This document shows positions 28,495 through 41,654 of a stretch of DNA of 64,000 nt, one piece after another. Source of the DNA: Cladorhizidae sp. MBARI D1340-BT2 (lineage: Eukaryota; Porifera; Demospongiae; Poecilosclerida; Cladorhizidae); contig JAQNBH010000007.1 of NCBI GenBank assembly GCA_028752905.1, positions 44,939,588 to 45,003,587 of the forward strand. Reading direction: 5' to 3'. Numbering within the stretch: the stretch's first letter is position 1; each line of letters opens with the position of its first letter. Under the pieces are notes generated by a model. That model did not search any database. It was not told the origin of the DNA and saw only the letters and a list, made by a program, of their open reading frames with translations. The position numbers and the translations under genes were made by a program.

Positions 28495-31400
28495 ATGAAG
28501 GGAAATGAGTGGCTTGTATACTCCCCATAACCACTAGCCTAGCCCTGAGTGGCTTGTATACTCCCCATAACCACTAGTCCAGCCCTGAGTGGCTTGTATA
28601 CTCCCCATAACCACTAGTCTAGCCCTGAGTGGCTTGTATACTCCCCATAACCACTAGTCCAGCCCTGAGTGGCTTGTATACTCCCCATAACCACTAGTCT
28701 AGCCCTGAGTGGCTTGTATACTCCCCATAACCACTAGCCTAGCCCTGAGTGGCTTGTATACTCCCCATAACCACTAGTCCAGCCCTGAGTGGCTTGTATA
28801 CTCCCCATAACCACTAGCCTAGCCCTGAGTGGCTTGTATACTCCCCATAACCACTAGTCCAGCCCTGAGTGGCTTGTATACTCCCCATAACCACTAGTCC
28901 AGCCCTGAGTGGCTTGTATACTCCCCATAACCACTAGTCCAGCCCTGAGTGGCTTGTATACTCCCCATAACCACTAGTCCAGCCCTGAGTGGCTTGTATA
29001 CTCCCCATAACCACTAGTCTAGCCCTGAGTGGCTTGTATACTCCCCATAACCACTAGCCTAGCCCTGAGTGGCTTGTATACTCCCCATAACCACTAGTCT
29101 AGCCCTGAGTGGCTTGTATACTCCCCATAACCACTAGTCCAGCCCTGAGTGGCTTGTATACTCCCCATAACCACTAGTCTAGCCCTGAGTGGCTTGTATA
29201 CTCCCCATAACCACTAGTCTAGCCCTGAGTGGCTTGTATACTCCCCATAACCACTAGTCTAGCCCTGAGTGGCTTGTATACTCCCCATAACCACTAGTCC
29301 AGCCCTGAGTGGCTTGTATACTCCCCATAACCACTAGCCTAGCCCTGAGTGGCTTGTATACTCCCCATAACCACTAGCCCTGAGTGGCTTGTATACTCCC
29401 CATAACCACTAGTCTAGTCCTGAGTGGCTTGTATACTCCCCATAACCACTAGTCCAGCCCTGAGTGGCTTGTATACTCCCCATAACCACTAGCCTAGCCC
29501 TGAGTGGCTTGTATACTCCCCATAACCACTAGTCCAGCCCTGAGTGGCTTGTATACTCCCCATAACCACTAGTCTAGTCCTGAGTGGCTTGTATACTCCC
29601 CATAACCACTAGTCCAGCCCTGAGTGGCTTGTATACTCCCCATAACCACTAGTCTAGCCCCGAGTGGCTTGTATACTCCCCATAACCACTAGTCCAGCCC
29701 TGAGTGGCTTGTATACTCCCCATAACCACTAGCCTGGCCCTGAGTGGCTTGTATACTCCCCATAACCACTAGTCCAGCCCTGAGTGGCTTGTATACTCCC
29801 CATAACCACTAGTCTAGCCCTGAGTGGCTTGTATACTCCCCATAACCACTAGTCCAGCCCTGAGTGGCTTGTATACTCCCCATAACCACTAGTCCAGCCC
29901 TGAGTGGCTTGTATACTCCCCATAACCACTAGCCTAGCCCTGAGTGGCTTGTATACTCCCCATAACCACTAGTCCAGCCCTGAGTGGCTTGTATACTCCC
30001 CATAACCACTAGCCTAGCCCTGAGTGGCTTGTATACTCCCCATAACCACTAGTCCAGCCCTGAGTGGCTTGTATACTCCCCATAACCACTAGTCCAGCCC
30101 TGAGTGGCTTGTATACTCCCCATAACCACTAGTCTAGTCCTGAGTGGCTTGTATACTCCCCATAACCACTAGTCCAGCCCTGAGTGGCTTGTATACTCCC
30201 CATAACCACTAGTCCAGCCCTGAGTGGCTTGTATACTCCCCATAACCACTAGCCTGAGTGGCTTGTATACTCCCCATAACCACTAGTCCATCCCTGAGTG
30301 GCTTGTATACTCCCCATAACCACTAGTCTAGTCCTGAGTGGCTTGTATACTCCCCATAACCACTAGTCTAGCCCTGAGTGGCTTGTATACTCCCCATAAC
30401 CACTAGTCCAGCCCTGAGTGGCTTGTATACTCCCCATAACCACTAGTCCAGCCCTGAGTGGCTTGTATACTCCCCATAACCACTAGTCCAGCCCTGAGTG
30501 GCTTGTATACTCCCCATAACCACTAGTCCAGCCCTGAGTGGCTTGTATACTCCCCATAACCACTAGTCCAGCCCTGAGTGGCTTGTATACTCCCCATAAC
30601 CACTAGTCCAGCCCTGAGTGGCTTGTATACTCCCCATAACCACTAGCCTAGCCCTGAGTGGCTTGTATACTCCCCATAACCACTAGTCCAGCCCTGAGTG
30701 GCTTGTATACTCCCCATAACCACTAGTCTAGCCCTGAGTGGCTTGTATACTCCCCATAACCACTAGCCTAGCCCTGAGTGGCTTGTATACTCCCCATAAC
30801 CACTAGTCTAGCCCTGAGTGGCTTGTATACTCCCCATAACCACTAGTCTAGCCCTGAGTGGCTTGTATACTCCCCATAACCACTAGTCTAGCCCTGAGTG
30901 GCTTGTATACTCCCCATAACCACTAGTCTAGCCCTGAGTGGCTTGTATACTCCCCATAACCACTAGCATAGCCCTGAGTGGCTTGTATACTCCCCATAAC
31001 CACTAGCCTGAGTGGCTTGTATACTCCCCATAACCACTAGTCTAGCCCTGAGTGGCTTGTATACTCCCCATAACCACTAGCCTGGCCCTGAGTGGCTTGT
31101 ATACTCCCCATAACCACTAGCATAGCCCTGAGTGGCTTGTATACTCCCCATAACCACTAGCCTGAGTGGCTTGTATACTCCCCATAACCACTAGTCCAGC
31201 CCTGAGTGGCTTGTATACTCCCCATAACCACTAGCCTAGCCCTGAGTGGCTTGTATACTCCCCATAACCACTAGTCCAGCCCTGAGTGGCTTGTATACTC
31301 CCCATAACCACTAGTCCAGCCCTGAGTGGCTTGTATACTCCCCATAACCACTAGCATAGTCCTGAGTGGCTTGTATACTCCCCATAACCACTAGTCTAGC

Positions 31401-34267
31401 CCTGAGTGGCTTGTATACTCCCCATAACCACTAGTCTAGCCCTGAGTGGCTTGTATACTCCCCATAACCACTAGTCTAGCCCTGAGTGGCTTGTATACTC
31501 CCCATAACCACTAGCCTAGCCCTGAGTGGCTTGTATACTCCCCATAACCACTAGTCCAGCCCTGAGTGGCTTGTATACTCCCCATAACCACTAGTCTAGC
31601 CCTGAGTGGCTTGTATACTCCCCATAACCACTAGTCTAGCCCTGAGTGGCTTGTATACTCCCCATAACCACTAGCCTAGCCCTGAGTGGCTTGTATACTC
31701 CCCATAACCACTAGTCCAGCCCTGAGTGGCTTGTATACTCCCCATAACCACTAGTCTAGCCCTGAGTGGCTTGTATACTCCCCATAACCACTAGTCCAGC
31801 CCTGAGTGGCTTGTATACTCCCCATAACCACTAGTCCAGCCCTGAGTGGCTTGTATACTCCCCATAACCACTAGTCTAGCCCTGAGTGGCTTGTATACTC
31901 CCCATAACCACTAGCCTAGCCCTGAGTGGCTTGTATACTCCCCATAACCACTAGTCCAGCCCTGAGTGGCTTGTATACTCCCCATAACCACTAGTCTAGC
32001 CCTGAGTGGCTTGTATACTCCCCATAACCACTAGTCCAGCCCTGAGTGGCTTGTATACTCCCCATAACCACTAGTCCAGCCCTGAGTGGCTTGTATACTC
32101 CCCATAACCACTAGTCTAGCCCTGAGTGGCTTGTATACTCCCCATAACCACTAGTCCAGCCCTGAGTGGCTTGTATACTCCCCATAACCACTAGTCCAGC
32201 CCTGAGTGGCTTGTATACTCCCCATAACCACTAGTCTAGCCCTGAGTGGCTTGTATACTCCCCATAACCACTAGTCCAGCCCTGAGTGGCTTGTATACTC
32301 CCCATAACCACTAGTCCAGCCCTGAGTGGCTTGTATACTCCCCATAACCACTAGCCTAGCCCTGAGTGGCTTGTATACTCCCCATAACCACTAGTCCAGC
32401 CCTGAGTGGCTTGTATACTCCCCATAACCACTAGTCTAGCCCTGAGTGGCTTGTATACTCCCCATAACCACTAGCCTAGCCCTGAGTGGCTTGTATACTC
32501 CCCATAACCACTAGTCTAGCCCTGAGTGGCTTGTATACTCCCCATAACCACTAGTCTAGCCCTGAGTGGCTTGTATACTCCCCATAACCACTAGTCTAGC
32601 CCTGAGTGGCTTGTATACTCCCCATAACCACTAGTCCAGCCCTGAGTGGCTTGTATACTCCCCATAACCACTAGTCTAGTTCTGAGTGGCTTGTATACTC
32701 CCCATAACCACTAGTCTAGCCCTGAGTGGCTTGTATACTCCCCATAACCACTAGCATAGCCCTGAGTGGCTTGTATACTCCCCATAACCACTAGCCTGAG
32801 TGGCTTGTATACTCCCCATAACCACTAGTCCAGCCCTGAGTGGCTTGTATACTCCCCATAACCACTAGCCTGGCCCTGAGTGGCTTGTATACTCCCCATA
32901 ACCACTAGCCTGAGTGGCTTGTATACTCCCCATAACCACTAGTCCAGCCCTGAGTGGCTTGTATACTCCCCATAACCACTAGCCTAGCCCTGAGTGGCTT
33001 GTATACTCCCCATAACCACTAGTCCAGCCCTGAGTGGCTTGTATACTCCCCATAACCACTAGTCCAGCCCTGAGTGGCTTGTATACTCCCCATAACCACT
33101 AGCATAGTCCTGAGTGGCTTGTATACTCCCCATAACCACTAGCATAGCCCTGAGTGGCTTGTATACTCCCCATAACCACTAGTCCAGCCCTGAGTGGCTT
33201 GTATACTCCCCATAACCACTAGTCTAGCCCTGAGTGGCTTGTATACTCCCCATAACCACTAGTCCAGCCCTGAGTGGCTTGTATACTCCCCATAACCACT
33301 AGTCTAGCCCTGAGTGGCTTGTATACTCCCCATAACCACTAGTCCAGCCCTGAGTGGCTTGTATACTCCCCATAACCACTAGTCTAGCCCTGAGTGGCTT
33401 GTATACTCCCCATAACCACTAGTCCAGCCCTGAGTGGCTTGTATACTCCCCATAACCACTAGTCCAGCCCTGAGTGGCTTGTATACTCCCCATAACCACT
33501 AGTCTAGCCCTGAGTGGCTTGTATACTCCCCATAACCACTAGTCCAGCCCTGAGTGGCTTGTATACTCCCCATAACCACTAGTCCAGCCCTGAGTGGCTT
33601 GTATACTCCCCATAACCACTAGTCTAGCCCTGAGTGGCTTGTATACTCCCCATAACCACTAGCCTAGCCCTGAGTGGCTTGTATACTCCCCATAACCACT
33701 AGTCTAGCCCTGAGTGGCTTGTATACTCCCCATAACCACTAGTCTAGCCCTGAGTGGCTTGTATACTCCCCATAACCACTAGTCTAGCCCTGAGTGGCTT
33801 GTATACTCCCCATAACCACTAGTCCAGCCCTGAGTGGCTTGTATACTCCCCATAACCACTAGCCTAGCCCTGAGTGGCTTGTATACTCCCCATAACCACT
33901 AGTCTAGCCCTGAGTGGCTTGTATACTCCCCATAACCACTAGCCTAGCCCTGAGTGGCTTGTATACTCCCCATAACCACTAGTCTAGCCCTGAGTGGCTT
34001 GTATACTCCCCATAACCACTAGTCTAGCCCTGAGTGGCTTGTATACTCCCCATAACCACTAGTCCAGCCCTGAGTGGCTTGTATACTCCCCATAACCACT
34101 AGCATAGCCCTGAGTGGCTTGTATACTCCCCATAACCACTAGTCCAGCCCTGAGTGGCTTGTATACTCCCCATAACCACTAGCCTAGCCCTGAGTGGCTT
34201 GTATACTCCCCATAACCACTAGTCTAGCCCTGAGTGGCTTGTATACTCCCCATAACCACTAGTCTAG
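28495..34267. repeat. 40-bp minisatellite, about 144 units (largest array)
   Basis: Core TGAGTGGCTTGTATACTCCC and CATAACCACTAG, then one of TCCAGCCC, TCTAGCCC, CCTAGCCC, CATAGCCC. All variation is confined to this last 5-8 bases; the first 30 are almost invariant. A few short units (34-35 bp) lack part of the variable end. A run with short units and CCTGGCCC recurs at about 31.0-31.4 and 32.75-33.1 kb. It would lie in the Rab GEF gene's upstream intron. Confidence 0.97.
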
Positions 34268-34832
34268 ACAAGCAGCAGCTGCCATAGATGTGGTTAGTAT
34301 GTAGCTATATCATGTCCCATTACACTGGAGGTAAACTTTTCTCTAACCAGTTGTGCAAGTTTATGTGGTGCCCTTAGGGCTTGTTACTTGTTATACATGT
34401 ACAAGTGTTGATTACTTGTTATTGAAACAACTCTTCCCCCTGCTTTGTTATTGAAATAACCCTCCCCCTGCTTGTGGGGCAATAGAATTGAATGCTCCCT
34501 CCAGCATTCAGAGGGTTAAAGCATCTGTATGCACGTGGAAGAAAGGGCTGGCAGACTCAGCCTCTCCAAGAGCCAAGAAAAGTGCACCTGCTGGCTGTGT
34601 ATCAGCAGAGGAGCAGAGGAAGGAATGTGCCAAGCAGTTCAAGGAAGACCATATTCTGCACCTGCACTCATTTTCTTGAAGATAATTTTGAAGCTAAAAG
34701 TTAATGATGAAATGGAATTAGATAAAACCTGAAAGGGAAAATGACATCCTTTAAAAGTTCCCCCCCTCTCTCTCTATATATAGATATAGAAATAAATATA
34801 TATGACTTGTCAAGAAAAATGTGAAACAACGC
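34268..34832 (+). other. Spacer with unassigned plus frame
   Basis: A 63-codon plus frame (34,488-34,679) reads VKASVCTWKKGLADSASPRA and SAEEQRKECAKQFKEDH before TGA, with an AG at CATTCAG|AGGG. Composition is coding-like but I do not recognise it and no neighbour exon is visible. Confidence 0.25.
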
Positions 34833-34981
34833 AATGTGGACCACACACACACACAGGATGACCCTTTACCAATAAATACCACAAGTAAATAAATACCACA
34901 AGTAAAAGAGATAAAAATAGTATAATAGTATCTTCATTCTATTAGCAGGTAAAGGGTCATCATGTGTGGTGTACATTGACA
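34833..34981. mobile_element. Small foldback element (MITE-like)
   Basis: Ends are inverted: CAATGTGGACCACACAC with AGGATGACCCTTTACC on the left, GGTAAAGGGTCATCATGTGT with GGTGTACATTG on the right. The centre is AT-rich with a duplicated AAATAAATACCACAAGTAAA. One end-like fragment is also at 22,436-22,480. No target duplication was resolved. Confidence 0.65.
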
Positions 34982-35142
34982 AACATTGACAAACAAACAT
35001 TCCTTGTCGATCATCTTCTTTTATCTTTGTTCTATTTATAGAATGTATTTGTCTTTTTTTCTATTTTAAAGACAAGCAGCTACCTGCAGGAAGTTGCTCA
35101 GGATAACTCCAGAACTAACCCATCACAGAGGTTACTACTTAC

Positions 35143-35249
35143 CACAATACCCACACATGTCCATGCATTCATATGTACAGAGACAGATAGTCTTGAAGTT
35201 GGTAGCTGGTTGTGTTGACGGTCTCTACTCTTGTCACTAGAGTAAGCTT
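35143..35249 (-). CDS. Candidate minus-strand exon, unassigned
   Basis: 107 bp between TTCTCCTCAG and GTG|GTAAGT, both good splice sites. The open frame (phase 1 to 0) reads AYSSDKSRDRQHNQLPTSRL then SVSVHMNAWTCVGIV. Its end phase would allow joining to the Rab GEF exon at 28,205, but the sequence lacks the coiled-coil heptads expected there. Confidence 0.25.
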
Positions 35250-35384
35250 CTGAGGAGAACAACTCCTCACATGCTTGCAGTGAGAATGTGCACATGCTTG
35301 CTCAGCTGATAGACCAACACACTGCACATTCATAAGCATCTCTATTGGATACCATAGCCCCAGCCCAAGCCCTAGCCCTAAACC

Positions 35385-35445
35385 ATGGCTTCCCTGAGTC
35401 AAGGAACAGATGAGGCTTCCCTGAGTCAAGGAACAGATGAGTCGC
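35385..35445. repeat. 27-bp duplication
   Basis: GGCTTCCCTGAGTCAAGGAA then CAGATGA, twice. Confidence 0.9.
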
Positions 35446-35516
35446 ATTGGCCAATTTGGAGTCTTCTGGTAGTATACTTACGACAAATAGAGCTATTGGA
35501 CAAAAGTTATGTGGGA

Positions 35517-35822
35517 GGGGGGGGGGGGGGGGGAAGTAGGTTATGTGGGGGGAGTAGGTTATGTGGGGGGAGTACAGTAGGTTATGTGGGGGGAGTAGGT
35601 TATGTGGGGGGAGTAGGTTATGTGGGGGGAGTAGGTTATGTGAGGGATAGGGGGAGTAGGTTATGTGGGGGGAGTAGGTTATGTGAGGGATAGGTTATGT
35701 GGGGGGAGTGTAGGTTATGTGGGGGGAGTAGGTTATGTGGGGGAAGTAGGTTATGTGGGGGAGTAGGTTATGTGGGGGGAATAGGATATGTGGGGGGAGT
35801 AGGTTATGTGGGGGGAGTAGAG
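35517..35822. repeat. Poly(G)17 and 18-bp minisatellite, about 16 units
   Basis: Core GGGGGAGTAGGTTATGTG; starts directly after the G run. Confidence 0.95.
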
Positions 35823-36084
35823 AGATACAAGATCCTGAAAAGGCTTGTGGGGCGCCACTTCACACCTTACATAGCAAAGCCCTCAAGGCATGCATGCTGG
35901 ATGTGTTTTTGAGCTAAAATCGGCTGAAATCATTTAGAAGCAACCAAAGGGTTTTAACTGAGACATAAACTTTTAGTGTTGTGTGGTGTGTGTGTGGTGT
36001 GTGTGTCTGTGTGGTGTGTGTGAAAATGTTTGCTGTGTGCCATTTTAAACTAAGGGACAAGCCAATACAGGGAATGCTAGAGCT
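35823..36084. other. Spacer with GTGTGTGGTGTG run
   Basis: No exon recognised. Confidence 0.5.
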
Positions 36085-37870
36085 CAGTCACATGAGCTAG
36101 ACTGAGGTCATGTTGTTACTAGGGCTCAATCATGTGAGCTATACTGAGGTCACGCTGTTGCTAGGGCTCAGCCATGTGAGCTAGACTGAGGTCATGTTGT
36201 TACTAGGGCTCAGCCATGTGAGCTAGACTGAGGTCATGTTGTTGCTAGGGCTCAGCCATGTGAGGTCATACTGTTACTAGGGCTCATCATGTGAGCTATA
36301 CTGAGGTCATGTTGTTACTAGGGCTCAATCATGTGAGCTATACTGAGGTCACGCTGTTGCTAGGGCTCAGCCATGTGAGTTAGACTGAGGTCATGTTGTT
36401 GCTAGGGCTCAGCCATGTGAGCTAGACTGAGGTCATGTTGTTGCTAGGGCTCATCATGTGAGCTATACTGAGGTCATGTTGTTACTAGGGCTCAATCATG
36501 TGAGCTATACTGAGGTCACACTGTTGCTAGGGCTCAGCCATGTGAGCTAGACTGAGGTCATGTTGTTGCTAGGGCTCAGCCATGTGAGCTATACTGAGGT
36601 CATGTTGTTGCTAAGGCTCAGCCATGTGAGTTAGACCGAGGTCATGTTGTTGCTAGGGCTCATCATGTGAGCTATACTGAGGTCACGCTGTTGCTAGGGC
36701 TCAGCCATGTGAGTTAGACTGAGGTCATGTTGTTGCTAGGGCTCAGCCATGTGAGTTAGAAGTTAGACAGAGGTCATGTTGTTGCTAGGGCTCATCATGT
36801 GAGCTATACTGAGGTCATGCTGTTGCTAGGGCTCAGCCATGTGAGCTAGACTGAGGTCATGTTGTTGCTAGGGCTCAGCTAGACTGAGGTCATGTTGTTG
36901 CTAGGGCTCAGTCTTGTGAGTTAGACTGAGGTCATGTTGTTGCTAGGGCTCATCATGTGAGCTATACTGAGGTCATGCTGTTGCTAGGGCTCAGCCATGT
37001 GAGCTAGACTGAGGTCATGTTGTTGCTAGGGCTCAGTCATGTGAGTTAGACTGAGGTCATGTTGTTGCTAGGGCTCAGCCATGTGAGCTATACTGAGGTC
37101 ATGTTGTTGCTAGGGCTCAGCCATGTGAGTTAGACTGAGGTCATGTTGTTGCTAGGGCTCAGCCATGTGAGGTCATACTGTTACTAGGGCTCATCATGTG
37201 AGCTATACTGAGGTCATGTTGTTGCTAGGGCTCAGTCATGTGAGCTAGACTGAGGTCATGTTGTTGCTAGGGCTCAGTCATGTGAGCTAGACTGAGGTCG
37301 TTGCTAGGGCTCAGTCATGTGAGGTCATGTTGTTGCTAGGGCTCAGTCATGTGAGCTAGACTGAGGTCATGTTGTTGCTAGGGCTCAGCCATGTGAGTTA
37401 GACTGAGGTCATGCTGTTGCTAGGGCTCAGCCATGTGAGTTAGACTGAGGTCATGCTGTTACTAGGGCTCAGCCATGTGTGTTAGACTGAGGTCATGCTG
37501 TTGCTAGGGCTCAGCCATGTGAGCTAGACAGAGGTCATGTTGTTGCTAGGGCTCAGTCAGACAGAGGTCATGTTGTTGCTAGGGCTCAGCCATGTGAGCT
37601 AGACTGAGGTCATGCTGTTGCTAAGGCTCAGCCATGTGAGCTACACTGAGGTCATGTTGTTGCTAGGGCTCAGTCATGTGAGTTAGACTGAGGTCATGTT
37701 GTTGCTAGGGCTCAGCCATGTGAGTTAGACTGAGGTCATGCTGTTGCTAAGGCTCAGCCATGTGAGCTAGACTGAGGTCATGTTGTTGCTAGGGCTCAGC
37801 CATGTTAGTTAGACTGAGGTCATGCTGTTGCTAAGGCTAGGTCATGCTGTTGCTAGGGCCATGTGAGCCA
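36085..37870. repeat. 42-bp minisatellite, about 42 units
   Basis: Core CTCAGCCATGTGAGCTAGAC and TGAGGTCATGTTGTTGCTAG. Truncated units (GTGAGGTCATACTG, CAGACAGAGG) are frequent; multi-unit patterns recur (TCATCATG units). Confidence 0.95.
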
Positions 37871-38099
37871 GCCAAGGTCTGATCGCATCTCTACTTCATT
37901 GTAGTGTGTAAAGACTGCAGACAGTCCTCACAGATTACTCCACAGACACTGCCATATGCCATCCATCAATGAGGTCATCAGGGTAGCTTGCAACCATGTC
38001 CAGCACGCACCAATCAGATCTCTGCCACTCTAGTTATTTTCCAGACACTTATTTCAACAGATGTTGACAGGGAGTGTGATATCCTCACACTCCCTGTAG
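37871..38099. other. Spacer with hairpin
   Basis: CAGGGAGTGTGA (38,068-38,079) and TCACACTCCCTG (38,085-38,096) form a perfect 12-bp stem with a 5-base loop. Nothing else recognised. Confidence 0.6.
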
Positions 38100-39570
38100 C
38101 TGATGACAGGAAGTGTGGAGGCATCCTCACTCCCTGCTAGTGTCATGAGCCGGTGCTAGTATTAGATCTACCTGGTGTTGCCAGTGTCATGGTCAGTGCT
38201 AGCATTAGAGCTACCTGGTGTTGCCAGTGTCATAGTCAGTGCTAGCATTAGAGCTACCTGGTGTTGCCAGTGTCATAGTCAGTGCTAGCATTAGAGCTAC
38301 CTGGTGTTGCCAGTGTCATAGTCAGTGCTAGCATTAGAGCTACCTGATGTTGCCAGTGTCATAGTCAGTGCTAGCATTAGAGCTACCTGGTGTTGCCAGT
38401 GTCATGAGCCAGTGCTAGCATTAGAGCTACCTGGTGTTGCCAGTGTCATAGTCAGTGCTAGCATTAGAGCTACCTGGTGTTGCCAGTGTCATAGTCAGTG
38501 CTAGCATTAGATCTACCTGGTGTTGCCAGTGTCATGGTCAGTGCTAGCATTAGATCTACCTGGTGTTGCCAGTGTCATAGTCAGTGCTAGCATTAGAGCT
38601 ACCTGGTGTTGCCAGTGTCATAGTCAGTGCTAGCATTAGAGCTACCTGATGTTGCCAGTGTCATAGCCAGTGCTAGCATTAGAGCTACCTGGTGTTGCCA
38701 GTGTCATAGTCAGTGCTAGCATTAGAGCTACCTGGTGTTGCCAGTGTCATAGCCAGTGCTAGCATTAGAGCTACCTGGTGTCGCCAGTGTCATGGTCAGT
38801 GCTAGCATTAGAGCTACCTGGTGTTGCCAGTGTCATGGTCAGTGCTAGCATTAGAGCTACCTGGTGTTGCCAGTGTCATGGTCAGTGCTAGCATTAGAGC
38901 TACCTGGTGTCGCCAGTGTCATGGTCAGTGCTAGCATTAGAGCTACCTGGTGTTGCCAGTGTCATGGTCAGTGCTAGCATTAGAGCTACCTGGTGTTGCC
39001 AGTGTCATAGTCAGTGCTAGCATTAGAGCTACCTGGTGTTGCCAGTGTCATAGTCAGTGCTAGCATTAGAGCTACCTGGTGTTGCCAGTGTCATAGTCAG
39101 TGATAGCATTAGAGCTACCTGGTGTTGCCAGTGTCATAGTCAGTGCTAGCATTAGAGCTACCTGGTGTCATAGTCAGTGCTAGCATTAGAGCTACCTGGT
39201 GTTGCCAGTGTCATAGTCAGTGCTAGCATTAGAGCTACCTGGTGTTGCCAGTGTCATAGTCAGTGCTAGCATTAGAGCTACCTGGTGTTGCCAGTGTCAT
39301 AGTCAGTGATAGCATTAGAGCTACCTGGTGTTGCCAGTGTCATAGTCAGTGATAGCATTAGAGCTACCTGGTGTTGCCAGTGTCATAGTCAGTGCTAGCA
39401 TTAGATCTACCTGGTGTTGCCAGTGTCATAGTCAGTGCTAGCATTAGAGCTACCTGGTGTTGCCAGTGTCATAGTCAGTGCTAGCATTAGATCTACCTGG
39501 TGTTGCCAGTGTCATAGTCAGTGCTAGCATTAGAGCTACCTGGTGTTGCCAGTGTCATAGTCAGTGTTGG
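38100..39570. repeat. 43-bp minisatellite, about 34 units
   Basis: Core AGTGCTAGCATTAGAGCTAC and CTGGTGTTGCCAGTGTCATA. The first units are diverged. Confidence 0.95.
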
Positions 39571-40241
39571 CATTTACACTTCCCACTCACCCAAACATCC
39601 CCACAGCTCATTTCATAAATAAATTTCATAAATAAATAAATAATAACAAAAGAAAAAGGGAGAAATATACTATACATGTATATATATATATATAAATTAA
39701 ATAAATTAATAATAATAATATAATGATGATGATGATGATGATGATGATGATACAAACCCTTTCCTTACTCTCCACCCTCTTCCTCACTGTGAAATAAGGG
39801 CTACAGTGGAGCCCACCTCTATTTAATATTTAATAAGGAGAGTTGTTGGGGCACTACAGTAGTACTTGCAGTATCATACAGGATAATGAAAGTGACTGGA
39901 CCTGCCCTGAGTGGCCTACCATATGCCACTGTAGGCCAACTCACAGAAGTACGTACATGTAGCTGGTCACAGGCTACAAGTCCCACTGCTGAACTGGGGC
40001 AGGGTACCCCCCCCCCCCCCCCTGGCAGTGGGAAGGGTGTGTCAGGGTGTGTCAGATATGCCTGCAGACATGAACTCTAGGGCACGAGTCATTCATGTCC
40101 TGATGGTGGCATATTGAGCTAGAGGGGAGGGGCCCAGTACTTGTGAATTACTAAGCCTTTCTTTATCTCGCTAAGAGTTATAGAGAATAACTAATCCCCA
40201 TTAAGGGCATTAATTCATTTTAAGGGGAGAGAGTTGCATTT
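39571..40241. other. Spacer with microsatellites and poly(C)16
   Basis: AAATAAAT, TA, AATAAT and (GAT)9 runs at 39,615-39,752; C run at 40,007-40,022. No gene supported. Confidence 0.6.
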
Positions 40242-40970
40242 GGGGGGGGGGGGGGGGGGGGGGGGGTGTGTGTGTGTGTTTTTTGTGTGTGGTTACCACT
40301 TTATAACTCCATAGATTCCGTAAACTTCATGTTATGGAGCTATATAGCTCAAAAGATAGGTCTCTCTTTGTGCTCTCTGTTGATACAAAAATATTTTTCA
40401 TAAGTATAACTATAGCGGGAGCTACAAGTGGAGGGACCCTTAAAAACCTGAATGCCTGAAACCTCCACATAAATATCTCTAGATTGCAAAGTGCTAAAGA
40501 TTTGAAATTAGCACCAGTGGCTAGAGGAAGCCATACTCTATGCAATGAGTGTTTTCATTAGGCGTTAAAATGCAAGTACATGGTCAAGCGCGGGTGGAAA
40601 AGGAATTTCGTTTTAAAAAAAGTGATTTTTTTTTTTTTTTTGCCGTAGAGGTAGCCACTGGTACTAATTTCAAAACTTGCAATCTGGAGATATTTATGTG
40701 GAGGTTGCAGGCATTCAGGTTTTTGAGGTCCTTCCACTTTAGGTCTAGTAACTTGCCTATAGTTATAACTATGAAAAATATTTTAGTATCAAAAGAGAGC
40801 ACACAGAGAGATCTATCTTTTGAGCTATATATCAAGTCCATACCATGAAGTTTGCAGAATCTACGGAACTCTAAAGTGGTACACATGAGTGTTTAAAAAA
40901 AATTAACTGTCCCCCCCCCCCCCCCCCCCCCCCCGTAGTGTTTTTTAAAAATTAACTGTCCCCCCCCCCG
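40242..40970. repeat. Family A dispersed repeats, copies 3 and 4 in tail-to-tail inverted arrangement
   Basis: Copy 3 (forward, 40,290-40,600) has CTATATAGCTCAAAAGATAG, TTCATAAGTATAACTATAGC and GGTCAAGCGCGGG. Copy 4 (reverse, 40,630-40,885) mirrors it. The outside edges are G25 (40,242-40,266) and C24 (40,911-40,934) plus a second C run, giving a foldback structure bounded by poly(G)/poly(C). Confidence 0.9.
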
Positions 40971-41654
40971 TGTATCATCCACTTCCCCCCACACATAAAC
41001 ACATAAACACAACTTGTACATCAAAGCCCATGCATAACTATCTGATGACTCAGCAACTAGGGGAAGGTAATCTAGCATGAAAATCAGTCAAGATCATCAA
41101 CACAATAAACACACTTGTGAGTGTGCAATGTAGAGCCTGGCTGAGCTCAGTCAGCAGCTGCTGCATGTGGTAGTGCAAGGAAGTGATGAGTTGCTTACCT
41201 CAGAAGCTCACTCTTGTGACAGTAGACAACAGCACAGACCTTCAACAAAGCTGGTCACTACTTATGATGCACGTGCTATGTGTGTACACCAGCATAGACC
41301 TTCAACAACACCGGGCAACCACTTATGATGCACGTGCTATGTGTGTATAACAGCACAGACCTTCAACAACACCGGGCAACCACTTATGATGCACCTGATG
41401 AAGGCCACAGCAAAGTTGATCATTGGAGTTGCTGTAATTACGTTGCAAGTTTATAGAAACCTATTTTTGTTATTGTCTACCTGTACAATATTTGACGTTA
41501 AAAGTGAAGTGGTAATGTCTCACTTCCTCTGTCTATCTAACATATACACAGCATCTTTTGCAAAACTGTTTTGTCTGGTAGTATCTCTGTCATCTTTGTT
41601 TCCTCCATTCCACATCAAACATGCCCTTAGTATATTGTCATTGAAAACTCCCGA
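40971..41654. other. Spacer with 58-60-bp repeat x 3
   Basis: CAGACCTTCAACAACACCGG and CACTTATGATGCACGTGCTA repeated at about 41,225-41,400. A following hydrophobic plus frame to 41,664 is probably chance. Confidence 0.6.
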
